A stretch of 64,000 nt of DNA from Reticulitermes speratus. Lineage: Eukaryota; Arthropoda; Insecta; Blattodea; Rhinotermitidae. The notes beneath the pieces were generated by a model, which worked only from the letters and a program-made list of their open reading frames with translations, was not told the DNA's origin and did no database searches. Positions 9,446-21,937 of this stretch are shown piece after piece. The stretch is from assembly GCA_021186555.1 (NCBI GenBank), contig JAJKFL010000014.1:25764533-25828532 (forward strand), in the 5' to 3' direction. Each line of letters begins with the position of its first letter. Positions within the stretch are counted from its first letter, which is position 1. The translations under genes and the position numbers were made by a program.

Positions 9446-12400
9446 CTCGGCGTCTGTTCCCATGAGAAAGCAATCTGAAAGACAATGTTATTTTCTGTTT
9501 CTCGATTTTACAAGTGGCCACTATACAGTCTGGAAAACTAAGAACGTCGAAGAGATTACGTGAAGGAAGGAGAAGTTTCTTGCCCCTACTCGAAATGGAA
9601 CTCCGATTTCATGGTCGTCCAGCCCATACACTGATTGGAACTATCTCAATTCATAAAAAATTTAACCATATGACAGGAACACCTATCTGTAGGCAACAAA
9701 AGTTGTAATAAAATTCCGTGACAACCTCATGCTTTATCTGATACAATGTGACTTGCTGTAAGCCCATTGTCACGCTCGTAAGTAACAACAGCTTATAGGA
9801 CATATATGTATAATGGACCGCACATGAGGTTATAAGAGTCAACTAAAATGAACTTATATTGCGTCTCTCGGTTCGATTTGCTACAAGCAGTTCAAGGAAA
9901 CTGTATTTCAGTCACCGTGTATCTGAGACGTCATTCGGTCCTTAGGCAAACATTTACCCTGGCCAACTCAGGTTAAAATAAACTGTTGCCCTTACAGCAA
10001 AGATGCTTCAATAACAGGAAATGAAATAAAGAAATTTATAGCGTGTTCTTTCCTGAAGTCGCCAAAACATAGCAGTCCAAGACAACATATAAAATTTTAT
10101 TTCGTTCTAAATATGTAAATAGGGGACTGAAATAAACTGAGCTTTCAGGTTGGACTCAAGGTCGAGGTATTTTCAAACTCGCCATTAGACAACATTAAGT
10201 TAAGCATGTGACAAGTTTTGGGCATTGCATATTGCATCAGTTAAAAACTAGCGGAGATAATCGACAAGGTAATAATACGTCACATGTATTAAAATACACC
10301 ATCGAAAGCTAATTAACATAAGTTGTCAGTATCATTTCTGGGTCGTTTTGTTCTCAGTGAAACACACTCCAGAGACCGGGCAGACTCACAGCCGAACTGG
10401 ACACAAAGATGCAAATAAAATTCCTGCCCTTAGCCAGAAATATAACCTTGTCCGTACCCGTAACCGATGCCTTAGTAACCGAGTTACTCGGCTTATATTA
10501 GGACTAAAACTCAGAGATCCATTTCAGGCTTTGCCAGCAGATACGTAACCGAATGTCTTGAGGAACAGAGATTTCGTTGTGAGATACAAGTTTCGAGGAG
10601 AGTGATTACAAAGATTCTGTCTTTGTGGGTATGACACTGTGTAGTTCCGTAGATGGGTAGCACCATTTCGAAGAAACCTGCCGAAGCTTTCTTCAAAGTA
10701 GAAGAGGCGAAAATGGAGGCAGTAGGTTTATCCGAAAAGTTGGCACGTGTCCACAAAATCAAGTGGCGTCCTATTCAAGACGACAGTAACCTTCATAATG
10801 TTACATTTAATTACGTATTCTATAATAGATAAAAGAGCAGATTGACTGTAACCATGTATCACTGTATTTATTGCATTAAGCCTGCTCAGTTTTATCTGGA
10901 CACATGAATGAAAATCGATCTACAGCAGGTGTCGCTGAACTAGCCATCTTGTTCTTCTGTTCCTTCACTTTGTTACGGTCAGAAATGTCGGTTGTCACAG
11001 GGCGTAGGCTTTGGATTTAACTTCCTTTGAGTGAAGGAGTGAGGAGCGCGGAGACACGGCTTTGTTAACAGCAGAACAGGTGGAAGTCCAATTAATGCGT
11101 CACAACTACTTTGCTACGCAACCTTCTACTGGACAGAGTTTAAATCATTGTCATTTGCAGCTTTTTAAAGCTGCTCAGCGATGTGTTCCAGGAATGAAGG
11201 ACTGAGCATGGGAAGGGTGGGGCTATTGTCACGGAAATTTCAGAATTCAAGGCACTCAATGTTGTGGTTCAGTAGTCACGTGATATTACGTATTTTGAAT
11301 GTCCCGGTTTCGAATCTCTATTTGGGGAGTAGCTATTATTACAGTTCCTTCGTAATTTTTCTGTGTCGCTAGGGAAATGCCAATTTTCAAACACATATTT
11401 TTAAGCTCTTTAACTAATTAATACATTACTTTAAAAGGGACCGAAGGAGGTTTCTTCGACAGCTCTTCCAAATGCTTCCAAATTCTTCCAAGTCATAAAG
11501 TTCACTCGTCCTATTATTTAATTCCACATAGCTCACGCAGATGAAAATTCTCATTAGATAAAGCAAGAGTCGACCAAACTCTCAGTCTCAAATTCTACTA
11601 AAATTAGATACATGGATACGTACGTGTACAGTCCCTTTACCGCAGGGCCACAGTCTACATGTCCAAATTATCTGACTTGAGCAACTTCACTTTAAATATT
11701 AAATGACTACAGGACAGAGTGCACAAAAGTTTTACCGATGTCTCAGCCTGCAGGATCTGAAGACGAAGTTCTGATGTCCTTTGTCACTGCTTCCATCCTT
11801 TGAATTTATTTTATACTGGTCCCATAATTCTGTACCGCTTACAGGACTCTAATAAATATTACATTTTCACTAATCCACCATTCTGTCATTGTCGCTGTTT
11901 ACTTTCTTTATAACCAAAGAGACATTTCAATAAAGCCGTCACTTATTTACTGATCTCTGATTTTCGAAATAATTATGCTGGAAGTCGTTTTGTAGTCTAA
12001 ATATTAACCTTCTTCCATGCATCACGAATATCTCTTTAACACAAAATTGTGAAACGTGCTGAAACTTAATTCACCAAAGAATGCCTTTGATTGTTGAATA
12101 TAATTATTGTAAAGTCGTCAAATACAACGTAATATTTTTATGTTAGGTTACGTTATTTCATTTCACAATCACCATGCATGTACCTTCTCTATTTTAAACA
12201 TCTTCAGGAGTTCACATCAAAATGTTTTCTAACTTAATGCGCAAGAAACCCTCTATTTATTGAATTAAAATCAAACTTTGTTTTACAAAGATGGTGTTTG
12301 TTTTTCACATTTTAATTTAATTTACGTAATAAGAAAACATTTTTCCTTCAAATATTAGTTTCTTACACCGCAAGAAAACAGTTCCAATCTGCTGTACAAC

Positions 12401-14029
12401 AAACCCAGTTGCATGAAACTGATGAATGAATGAATCACATATTTCCTTCACCCAGAAGAACAAGAATGAGAGATAGAAGAAGCTTCAAATTAGACTCGAA
12501 CAGGCATCGGAGCAGCATTCATGGTGGTTTCTTCTGATATAATCTACAGAGACAGCAAAAAAGACTTCCTTCCACGGCTTGATGGATACCGTGACAGAAG
12601 TTACTTGCCGCTTCATTTCTCCTTCGTCAATTCCCCCGTCCCCATCGCACTGCCTGTTTGAGCAATAACACAATGATGGATCGCTACGACAAAAGCCCCA
12701 TGATTATATGAGGTGACAGTTGTAAAGGCACGCCTGCTCTGTATTTTAATGGACTCCATTTCTTCGTCCTTATCTCAAGTACCAACCACAGATGTCTCCC
12801 ATCTCCAGCACTTGTTCAGAACTTCTGCTGATCAGCTAGCAAGGCTGTTATTTGATTTAATTTGTTTCGTTCAGCTGACTACATTTCGTTTACATTAGAA
12901 GTTGTTCGAAAAGCGAAATAATTTTCTTTGTTACATAGAGGCGGGTATTAAGAAATGAGATATGTAATGCGACATTATGTAAAGTTTTCATTAAATTAAA
13001 CTTAATTAATTGAATCGTACATGAGAGTGTTAACAAGAAATCGCAACACCACTTCGTTGTGCCAAAGTTGTAACAAATATAGTTATTATTAGCATTGAAA
13101 TTTCGAAGAAAAAATTTATGCAATATTAATTCATTAGTTTATTAAATGTTAATGTAGAATTTTAACACCTTGAAGAAATCTTGAAATAAATAAACACGTG
13201 TGTAGTTGATACAGATAAAACTACAAGACACTTTTAAATGCAACACGAGAAGTATGAGAGTACATATGTATAATCTGCTTCTTGGTCTCTCATGGATTTT
13301 CCCTTCTGGTCATGGGTCTGCTTAATTCAGACACAAAGAATCCTTTAAAATTTTGGAATTACCCTAGAGTGAAAAGACCATCGCAAATCCTCCAAATAAA
13401 CTGGGCAGCGTGATACAGGAAACATGGACAAATATACATGCATCGACGGGATATGAATCTGAGATCTTCCTATGTGGGCGGAGACCGGGCGGCTTTAGAT
13501 CGTTCAGCACAGGAATAACCAACCTATAACTGATGTGAGCAGTTTCCTGTATACTTACGTACCCATCTATATGATTCTATATATATATATGTATGAATGA
13601 ATAGTCCGTGAGTGTTCACGCGTGCAATTTTTATGTACAGTACTCATGTAACTTCTTATACACAAATATGTATGTATATTGAAGACCATTGGCAAGAGAT
13701 CTACACAATCCCTTTGGTATGTACATATGCGTATGCAAGCATTAGGTGAAGTAGACACAAACAATTTAACTCAGTTTTGTATTAGTAATTTTAATTTCGT
13801 CACTGACGAATAAGAACTGAATAAAGACTAATTACGTTATATGCAACAATCTCAAATAATCATATCTGAAATGCATAATTTCACTACGAACGCATGCAGA
13901 GATGTATACACCCCACAAGAAAGTAATGCCAAATAACATCAAAATCAGATATTAGTAAAAATTATATTATAATTCCCAAGATATTCAATATTTTATGATA
14001 TTTTTATGCTCTGCTCCTAGACTGCTGTT
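9446..14029. other. No gene recognised
   Basis: About 4.6 kb without a recognisable coding motif. A weak tRNA-like segment lies on the minus strand near 13430-13520, with a degenerate box B around GATTCATATCCC; it may be an old SINE. Short TA runs occur near 13580. Confidence 0.4.
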
Positions 14030-14240
14030 AGTATAGCTGCTTGGTTACAGGCTGCAAGACAGGGAAATCGGGGTTCTGTTCTTGAGGGGGGCAAAGCTTC
14101 CCGAAAGGCTCCTATCAGCCTCTTATTCAATGGGTTCTGGAGACTCATCCCTTGGAAGTAAAGCGGATAGTGCCGAGGTGAATAACGCGTGGAGCTATAT
14201 TTCCACTCCCCTTTACGTCTTCATGGCGTAGTGCTTAATT
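14030..14240 (+). mobile_element. SINE family 2, degenerate copy
   Basis: Head GGTTACAGGCTGCAAGACAG, a decayed box B (GGGTTCTGTTCTTG) and a 3' body reading ATAGTGCCGAGGTGAATAA, then CTTCATGGCGTAGTG. The same tail (GCCGAGGTTAATAATGAG, CTTCATGG) appears in the copies at 30.0, 31.9 and 36.0 kb. It is more diverged than those, so probably old. Confidence 0.6.
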
Positions 14241-14540
14241 AAACACTGGAAAACTTTTAAAAATTTCCTTTTTATTCTAACTAAAATTTTCAGCTAATTT
14301 TATTCAAAATTTAAATCCTAGGGAAGGATCTCCACCCATTGGACAGGAAGCTGGGCGAGTCCCAGAACCGGCCTGGACGCTGATTCTGTGGTTCCCTCGT
14401 TCCTCCGGTCCGCAGCCTAGTCGCTGTGTCGACTGATTTATCCCGACTTACTGCACAACATATTCTTTTCTCCTGGGACTCAACACCTAAATCGACCTTA
14501 TGCCGCCTCGTTTTGAAGTTTCTAAATCACAAAAAGTAGA
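14241..14540. other. No recognisable feature
   Basis: Includes a moderately GC-rich stretch at about 14320-14480 without a recognisable motif. Confidence 0.4.
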
Positions 14541-14574
14541 CACATACACACACACACACCACATACACACACAG
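14541..14574. repeat. (CA)n-rich microsatellite
   Basis: CACATACACACACACACACA-type repeat interrupted by CCACATA. Confidence 0.9.
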
Positions 14575-14599
14575 TATGAGTCATCTGAACGAGTGATCG

Positions 14600-14740
14600 C
14601 AGAGGCCATTACCTACACAACACACAAAAAACACAAGAGAGGAACACCCATGCCCTCGGCGGCATTCGAACTCGCAGTCTCAAAGTTCAAGCGTCTGCAG
14701 ATCTACGCCTTAGAACGCACAGCTATGGGGATCGGTCAAT
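14600..14740 (-). mobile_element. tRNA-derived SINE relic, minus strand
   Basis: On the minus strand it reads TAGCTGTGCGTTCTAAGGCG, then GCGAGTTCGAATGCCG, which is a tRNA-like head with a recognisable box B. The open frame on the plus strand through it (TPMPSAAFELAVSKFKRLQ) is antisense SINE sequence, not a gene. Its relation to SINE families 1 to 3 was not established. Confidence 0.55.
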
Positions 14741-14754
14741 GCGCAACATACTGA

Positions 14755-15237
14755 TACGTAAATGTTTAAATGTTACTCTATATTCCCTTCAGCACTCATT
14801 TCAAATTAGAAATAAAGTAAGAAACAGAAGAAACATTTATTAAAAAGTGAACCATTTTTTGATAATTACATGATACAAAGCATACACTATTTCAAGTACT
14901 GAGAATTTGAAACTGTGAATTTTGTTAATAATTAAAGAGTACAGAAGAAAACAATACTGTAAGCCAGTGGTTAGTGTACAGATATAATACAGCTCGGTTT
15001 TAGACATTACTTAAACAAAAACATTGCCAAATTTAAAAATAAATTATCAGATCTGCAACTGGTTTGTAACAAGGGAACGGACTTCATTCATGTTAACGTT
15101 ACGAAAGTTCGTGACATAATTTTTAGCAATTCACAAGTGTGAGTTACTGAAAAAGTGGCAATACGTTGAATAACAAGTAAACAGTCCGTTAATGTTGAAT
15201 TAAGAAATACATAAGCAGCCTTTCTTAGGGATACAAG
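14755..15237. other. No recognisable feature
   Basis: AT-rich. It may include the decayed N-terminal part of the hAT relic that follows, but no motif is legible. Confidence 0.4.
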
Positions 15238-16170
15238 AAACCGTGGTATTGTCTACACGGAACTCTAAGCAAACAAATATAAACAAAGAAGTTATGTGTA
15301 ATCAACTCTCCAGAATGCCACAACTTAAATTACAAGCAAAGCTAATGAATTTTCGTGCACTCGAAATGGATGAAAGTAATATCACAGGCACTGCGCATTT
15401 AATGGTATTTATTCCTGACATGAACAGTAATGGTACCTTCCATTTTCATGAAAAGATTATTAGTTTATGCCAAAAATTCACGTATTTATGGTACATTTCA
15501 TGCGGCCTGAAACGCACCACGACTGGGGAAGATCTCTTCGTGAAAATGAAGGAAACACTTGCGTCTTTGTAACTGGGCTGGAAAAAAATAACAAGGGTGA
15601 CAATGGATGGTTTCAGCAAGATTTATGGCTTTAAGATAGCTTTAAGACCGACGCGGTATGACTATCAGCGAGGAAGCTATGCACATGAACTCTGAAAATC
15701 TGATTGCGTTTCACTGAATTATTTGTCAAGGAGCACTGTTTTGCAATATTATTTCATTAGCGGCGACAAAAGAAGTTATGGACACTGTAATTTTAATAGT
15801 GCATTATACTCGACGTAACGTTTTGAACAACAGTAAGTTTCAACATTTCTAGAAGAAATCGGTACAGAATATGACAATCCTTTATACTGAGTGACAGCGA
15901 GCTGGCTGAGTAGAGTTATGGTGCTAAGTAGAACTTTTCTTTTGTGAAATGGAACATAGGTATTAACGACGGGACACGCAGGACAGCTACCTGATGAGAA
16001 ATGGGTTACTTGGACATAACTTATCTTACAAAGCTCAATACGAAACTTTATGGGAAATATAAATTACTAAGTGAAATGCTTTCTAGTGTGAAGGACTTTG
16101 AAGCGAAATTATCCTTCAGCACAAATACATCAGCGATAAACATCTTAGCCACTTTCCTTACTGCGAAACA
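15238..16170 (+). pseudogene. Decayed hAT transposase (ZBED5/GTF2IRD2-like clade)
   Basis: A broken copy of a transposase-derived gene. Readable segments, in order: NFRALEMDESNITGTAHLM (family: alDESxDxxDTAQL), KRTTTGEDLFVKMKETLASL, then after a stop LGWKKITRVTMDGF, EEAMHMNSENLIAFH, VMDTVILIVHYTRRNVLNNS, GQLPDEKWVT and SVKDFEAKLSF. This order matches the RNase H-like core of hAT-type proteins related to vertebrate ZBED5 and GTF2IRD2. The segments lie in several frames with stops, so the gene is dead. Its zinc-finger N-terminus and dimerisation C-terminus are not visible, and no terminal repeats were found. The first 109 codons (15243-15572) are the only uninterrupted part. Confidence 0.75.
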
Positions 16171-18298
16171 CGTTTAGACTCTTCCACCTCCCCAGGAGAT
16201 TAGCAGCCACTGAAGGACATGTTCTTTGGCATCACTCACCAGTTACAAAATAAACTTTCTTCAAGATTCGAATATCTACACAAGAGGAAAAAAGAATTAC
16301 AAGTATTCTAAAATCCTTTTACCATTGGCATTGTTCAGGTTCCAGTGCAGATACAAATGTAGATAAACACATTACAAAATAATGACACTTATGGCGCTGT
16401 CACCAGGGTCGTAAATAACCGGTCCCAACCCCCCTCCCCATCAACTCGATAATTATTCTTAGCGGAGTTACTTCCAGATCTCATGAGAGGGATCCTTAGT
16501 ACTGCCTTCTGTCAGAAGAACAAAATCCCGTCCGAATGAACCCACAACAAATTTCAGTATTCCTTACGTTTTTTCTCTCCCTCACCTACTGCGACTCCTA
16601 CATCGCAGGGTCTGAGGAGGTTTTATCTACGCCACTGGCTATCATCGATGGAAATACACGCACACAGCAGCTGTATGGGAGCCTAACTGCAAATTTAAAC
16701 ACTACCAAACTGTAGTGAATAAGAAAACCCCTAACAACATTTGGCAACACGTACAGCTGCGAAAAGCTTCTCCGGTCAAGGACATTTTAAAACACAGTTT
16801 TGTTTCTGGCTTACTGTTTAACACTGTACGCTACGTGACGTACTTCTCCTTCATGTTTCATAGAACATATTCGCTAATAAGCGAGGGACACACAAACTCA
16901 GAAATTCCACTAGAGTATAATGACTTTGCAAACATCCCTATTCACCGAATTTAGGAAAATGTTTTTATGTTAGACTTCAGTGTGTTTGAAATAAAAAATT
17001 TTATAAATTTTCACGTCTGTAAAACAAATGTCAGTGTGAGTGTGCATATATAATATATATATATATGCTACATCGTCTTCCCTAACTTCCTTCCCAGAAA
17101 GCGCCTATTTACCTCTTTATTAGTGTATCCTACACAAACATCCCGCTTTATGAAGACGAAAGCCGAGTACCACCCACGAAATTTTAACCTGCACTCTGTG
17201 AGCATTTTATTGACATTACTATACGATGGCAAATGCACAGATCGCATGCACATAACTATGTACACAGTTTCTAGAGCTGTGTTGCTTAAAACATTTTTAG
17301 AAAAATACAAAATATTACATGTACATGATCCCGTACTAGAGGAAAGACATCAAACTTCTTGCTTTAAAACGTTTATAGACTGAAGATGAATATAAATTTT
17401 TAAACGAAGCAAATAAGAAATTGCCTACTCTTACGAGTTGCAGTGTGTAACGTCTTTTATAATATTGCGAAAGAGCAAAAACGGAATTAGAAAACGTCAT
17501 ACTTGAAAACCCATGAGTCAATGACCGACAAAGAACAGACTTATGGACTGTTTAATATATCTTTCTAGCCAGGACATGCTTCTTTTGAGAACAGAATTTA
17601 ATCACCAACCTGCGATATTTGAGAAGCAAAAGTTTGCTTGATATGTATTATGAAGTTCAATGCATCATTTCTTCGTACAATCTTTGCATTACTGCAGCAG
17701 TTATTAAAAGAAAAGTTTATTTGTCTTCAGTACAAAACTTAATGTCGAATTTATTATACAAATATGTGAATATCCACTTAGTACTTGCTTCACCAACACA
17801 TCGTTCTTATTGTCAGCAGAAGTTCATGTTCCTGTTAATATGGGGCAGCACATTGCGGTCTATTGCGAGATTATTAAAACCTAAATTTAATGTGGATTTT
17901 AAATGAGCCTCTTTGTCTGAATGATTTAAAATAATGCATGTCATATCTCCAAAACGCAATCATGAAATCCTCCAAGTAGCCAAATTTTTTTATATAAAAT
18001 GGAAAATTCAAGCTGTGAATCATATTCCCAACACTTTATGATAAGAAATATATACGAGATCAGAACTTGGTGAAGAGCCTACATTGTATGATAGGCCAAA
18101 TTCCCTGACTACTATCAATACAAAAACTGCAACTGAGGTGATAATTATAAACACTGATTTTTTCATATGCTGACTCCATCTTGCTGTAAAGCTTTCTAAC
18201 AAAAATTAATTTGACAGCAAAATAAGCTCAAGTAACCTACGAGTATAAGAATCAAAACCTTGTCGGTAAAAATTCAGATGAAATAAAGAAAGCACTTA
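16171..18298. other. No gene recognised
   Basis: AT-rich sequence with short open frames and a small TA run near 17050-17066. Nothing conserved was recognised. Confidence 0.45.
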
Positions 18299-18474
18299 GA
18301 AGTTTCAAGTCTTCTAGGATGTGACGTTGTGTCTGTTTGCAAGTCTTTCCCGAAATTTCGAAGGATAATAATTTCTTCATCTTCAGGGTGAAGCATTCCA
18401 AGAAGAATTTCCGGACACTTCGGAAACTACAGGCCCAACGAAACAAAGTCACGCTTCAGAAAACCTGAAACTTC
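18299..18474. mobile_element. Foldback/MITE-like element, both arms present
   Basis: A 176-base element with imperfect inverted arms of about 65-70 bases. The left starts GAAGTTTCAAGTCTTCTAGG. The right, read on the minus strand, starts GAAGTTTCAGGTTTTCTGAA, and both pass through GTGAC(G/T)TTGT. The left arm core (TCTTCTAGGATGTGACG, CCCGAAATTTCG, CTTCAGGG) resembles the foldback at 31.95 kb. No open frame and no certain target duplication. Confidence 0.6.
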
Positions 18475-20242
18475 AGTAACACGGCTGTGAGAACCCTATA
18501 TCTCACAGGAACCAGAAGGGCTTCTCTTTTATCTTGAAACCATGTTTTTGTAATTTGTAAGTCTTAACTTCGAATACCAAACACAATCGCTAAAATGCTC
18601 AGATAAATTAGTACTTACGTTATAGATAATGTTCTTGTTTCATGTTATAAGTGCCTGCTTACATCCCTTACATTTTTCAGGAGAAGAAGAAAAACAATAT
18701 TTTAGGAAAATACGCGAGACATTTAGTACAAATAAAAATTTCCGTAAGTTGATATAAGTTTATTATTAAAAATGCTCTTTTTTCACAACAACTGTTTGAA
18801 ACAAACAAAAATATGTTGTAGTTCAAAATAAAAATTGTAAATGTTCTACGAATTTTTATGTTGTTCTTTCAGTGCATTGCTTCCCAATGCAATTCCACCT
18901 TTTGCCAAGCAGGCCTCTACGTTATTCAAGTCTAGGAATGTACTTATTTACTTTGTATATTGTCTTCCATTTTACGAATTCAATCTCTCTATGTTTCAAT
19001 TTCCTTAAGAAACTGTGTTTCCACTTTGATATCCATCTACTGAAATCATTGCTGAGCTTCAGGGAAGTCAAACTCCTTCCCTCTTGAATTCTTCCACTTC
19101 TGCCCTCATGTCTTATTTACAAAATATTTTCCTTATACCTTCAAAAAAGAGTACGCGTCTCCAAACGAAATCGCAGCTACAGCTGGGTTGAACATTTATG
19201 TTAAGTTGAAAACTATATGTCATCTTCCCTATATGTATTTCTTAGAAGAAACTTATCCCCGCAGTCGAATATGTGGATCAGCTAGCATCCTGCCAGATTC
19301 TTAAGCCTTTAAGGCATATTGGTTCCTAGATATGCCACCTTATTTAACATTTAAGAATTTTACATTCTGCCTACAAATTGTTTTTATGCGATTTCTTCAA
19401 TGCTTTATTAAATATAAATTGCTTCCCTCAAGAGCTTTTAAAGGTTTGCCCTTGCAATGGAGAAGCGACGTTTTCCATGAGGTAGAAATGAAGGATTAAA
19501 TATTGTTTAGATGAATTTAGGACTCAAAACATCGGTATCCTGAAGGTTCTGCAACTGCAATATCGATACAAATTTTCTTTAGGTGTATTATTTAACGACT
19601 TACTAGAATTACATATCCTCTGTGGTATATGGGCATGGAGCTTCTGAATGCGGCTCCTTATATCAGAGTTAGTAGTTACATGAGAGGCAAAATAAAAAGT
19701 GAAAGTACATGAAAACTGCTAGACAAATAAAAGTGTGACAAGACGGGTTAGAACCAAAGCAATTGGAAGGAATATGTAGCAAAGCAGATCCCTAAAATTT
19801 TGCCATGTTAAGCACATTATGACGTAAGTGTGGAGTAGTATACCCGTTGTGCTTTCCATTACTGTGATTTGTACCAAGAAAGGCTTTTCACAGTAAAAAC
19901 AAAAAATGGATTGTTGTATAAGCAATTCAGTAGAAAACACCTTTCGGCCTGTGAAGGCCAATAAATAAGGCAAAACATATTGTCGAATGTGTAATATTAC
20001 AAGCCCATAGGAAGACAACTTGGGCTGATCAAGAAAGAGATAAAAGGAGTAGTTCGATTAGGTTTGGAATGAGACTTTGACCAAATCTTTGCTATAGAAG
20101 AAGAGGAGGATCAAGAAACGTTTGAAACCAGATACTAATCTAAACGACATTACACAGAACATGTAAATACACTCTGTGAATAAAATACAGAATTTCGAGC
20201 GTGAAATCTGATGGAACATAATGTAACCACTAGGCTTTAAGC
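18475..20242. other. No gene recognised
   Basis: AT-rich with short open frames, including hydrophobic ones on the minus strand that carry no recognisable motif. Confidence 0.45.
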
Positions 20243-20320
20243 CAGTGTTGTTCAACCTTTCTTCCATTGAGAAACCCCTAAATTATTTTAATATCCCCAG
20301 AACCCCCCATCTATGAAAAC
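20243..20320 (+). mobile_element. Possible hAT element terminus
   Basis: CAGTGTTGTTCAACCTTTCT followed by GAGAAACCCCTAAATTATTT resembles the CAGTGGTTCTCAACC-type ends of many hAT elements. The opposite terminus was not found. The 10-mer TAGGCTTTAA lies just outside at 20231-20240 and recurs at 20978-20987, but no matching end abuts the second copy. Confidence 0.4.
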
Positions 20321-21937
20321 GTGTACGGTCAGAAAATGTTGATATCGGGGAGCCTTTCTGTCGCCACCGGTGGGGCGGCTGTGTAACAACACGAAACGGA
20401 CACAGACACAGCACAGCTGAACATGACTTGGAGTACGAAATGACCACAAACTAACAGGCAAGAGATAGTCAAAAGCAGCCAATTTCCGAGCAAAGCTCTC
20501 ACGGTATTTACAGTGATATTAAAATTTTTTGCAGTGTTTTACAAGTTTTATTTTCTTATTCCACGATCTCTAGCAGAACCAACACTTCTTTAAATTGTTA
20601 AATAAATTGCGTATGTATATATTTTGTTACTAATCATTTCAGAGGAAGATATAATTGAAGAAGTATACAGGCCTCTTTATGTACGGATGAAATCACAGTA
20701 CAACCTTGGTGACGGCTAATAGCAAGCGGTGTGTTGCTCCATTTTTTGTCTCTTCTTAGTAATTACAGAAGGACCCAAGCTTTACACCCAATTACTCAGC
20801 TCAGACTCGGGCTCGAATGGCCTCCGGGGTACTGACAGAGTAAACTTAATCTCACGGGCAGTTAAATGTGTTTCACGTTTAGGGGAATGTTGGACACGTT
20901 TAAAGCGACAGTTATCAACAAATTACAAAACCAAAAATCAAAAAGCTCTTGACCGACAAATAGCCCCTAAGATACCGTAGGCTTTAAAATGAAGTGAAAG
21001 TTTTGGGCATAGCCTTTCCCTTCACCAGACTGTACAAGTGTCAGATGTAAAGGGTACAGGCTGAGTACAGATTTCGGTTCCCATCTGACCTAGCGGCAAC
21101 GTGTGGAAGACGACTGTGCACTTCGACAGGAATGTCATTCATTAAAACATTTAAAACAATCTATACAATTCATATAAAGAAAGAAGAATAACATCATTAT
21201 ATCCTTTCATGGCTTCCACCGCCTCGAGTACTTTAAATGTTACATTCCCAAGAAGGCAGGTAGGAAACGGAATAAATTCTTTCGGGTACACAATTAAATC
21301 ATACTTAGATTTTATATAAAAAATGTAGACCAGCCACGTTCCTTACAACAGTCCCAGAGGAATGAATGGTAATGTCGACAAAAAGACACACAACAAAAAG
21401 TTAAGTCAAACTCGGTTTTACAAGTCATTTTGATTGCAGCCAGAATAAGGTTTCTTCTTAGAAGAATTTTTATAACAATTCGGCTTTTAAAAATGTAAAA
21501 TTTTACAAACATAAATATATCGTTAGAGAAAATGAAGAAGTCACAGAAAACATCCCCATGCAGAAAAACTCACTCCGCAGCATAAATAAAATGACAATTC
21601 TTTTATTGATCCCTGCCGGAAATTTAAAAGCCAGAATGACGGAAGGGAAAGGTTTCGTCTATTTCAGACACCCCTACAATAACAACAACTTCACCTTCAC
21701 TTTATTGCGTCCATTCAAAACGTTCTAGAACAAAGGTATAGAGGAATAATCATTATTAATTTTCTGATTTGAAGGAAATGACAGATTGAGGAATACATAT
21801 CAAAATTTTTTTCGAACATTGTCATCTTATTTTTGTTTCCATTTTCTGCTAATTGATTATGGATTTTTAATTACATAATAAATCTTCCCAGGCAACGTAG
21901 CGCAGAGCAGTCGGATGAAATGGAAAAACGTTGAAGC
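20321..21937. other. No gene recognised
   Basis: No coding motif or repeat was recognised apart from the second TAGGCTTTAA at 20978. Confidence 0.45.

Noticed and set aside
9514-9708. A basic 64-codon open frame (RTSKRLREGRRSFLPLLEME)
   Set aside because: No family was recognised and it is too short to support a call.
14500-14754. An 84-codon open frame with TPMPSAAFELAVSKFKRLQ
   Set aside because: It is the antisense translation of a tRNA-derived SINE.
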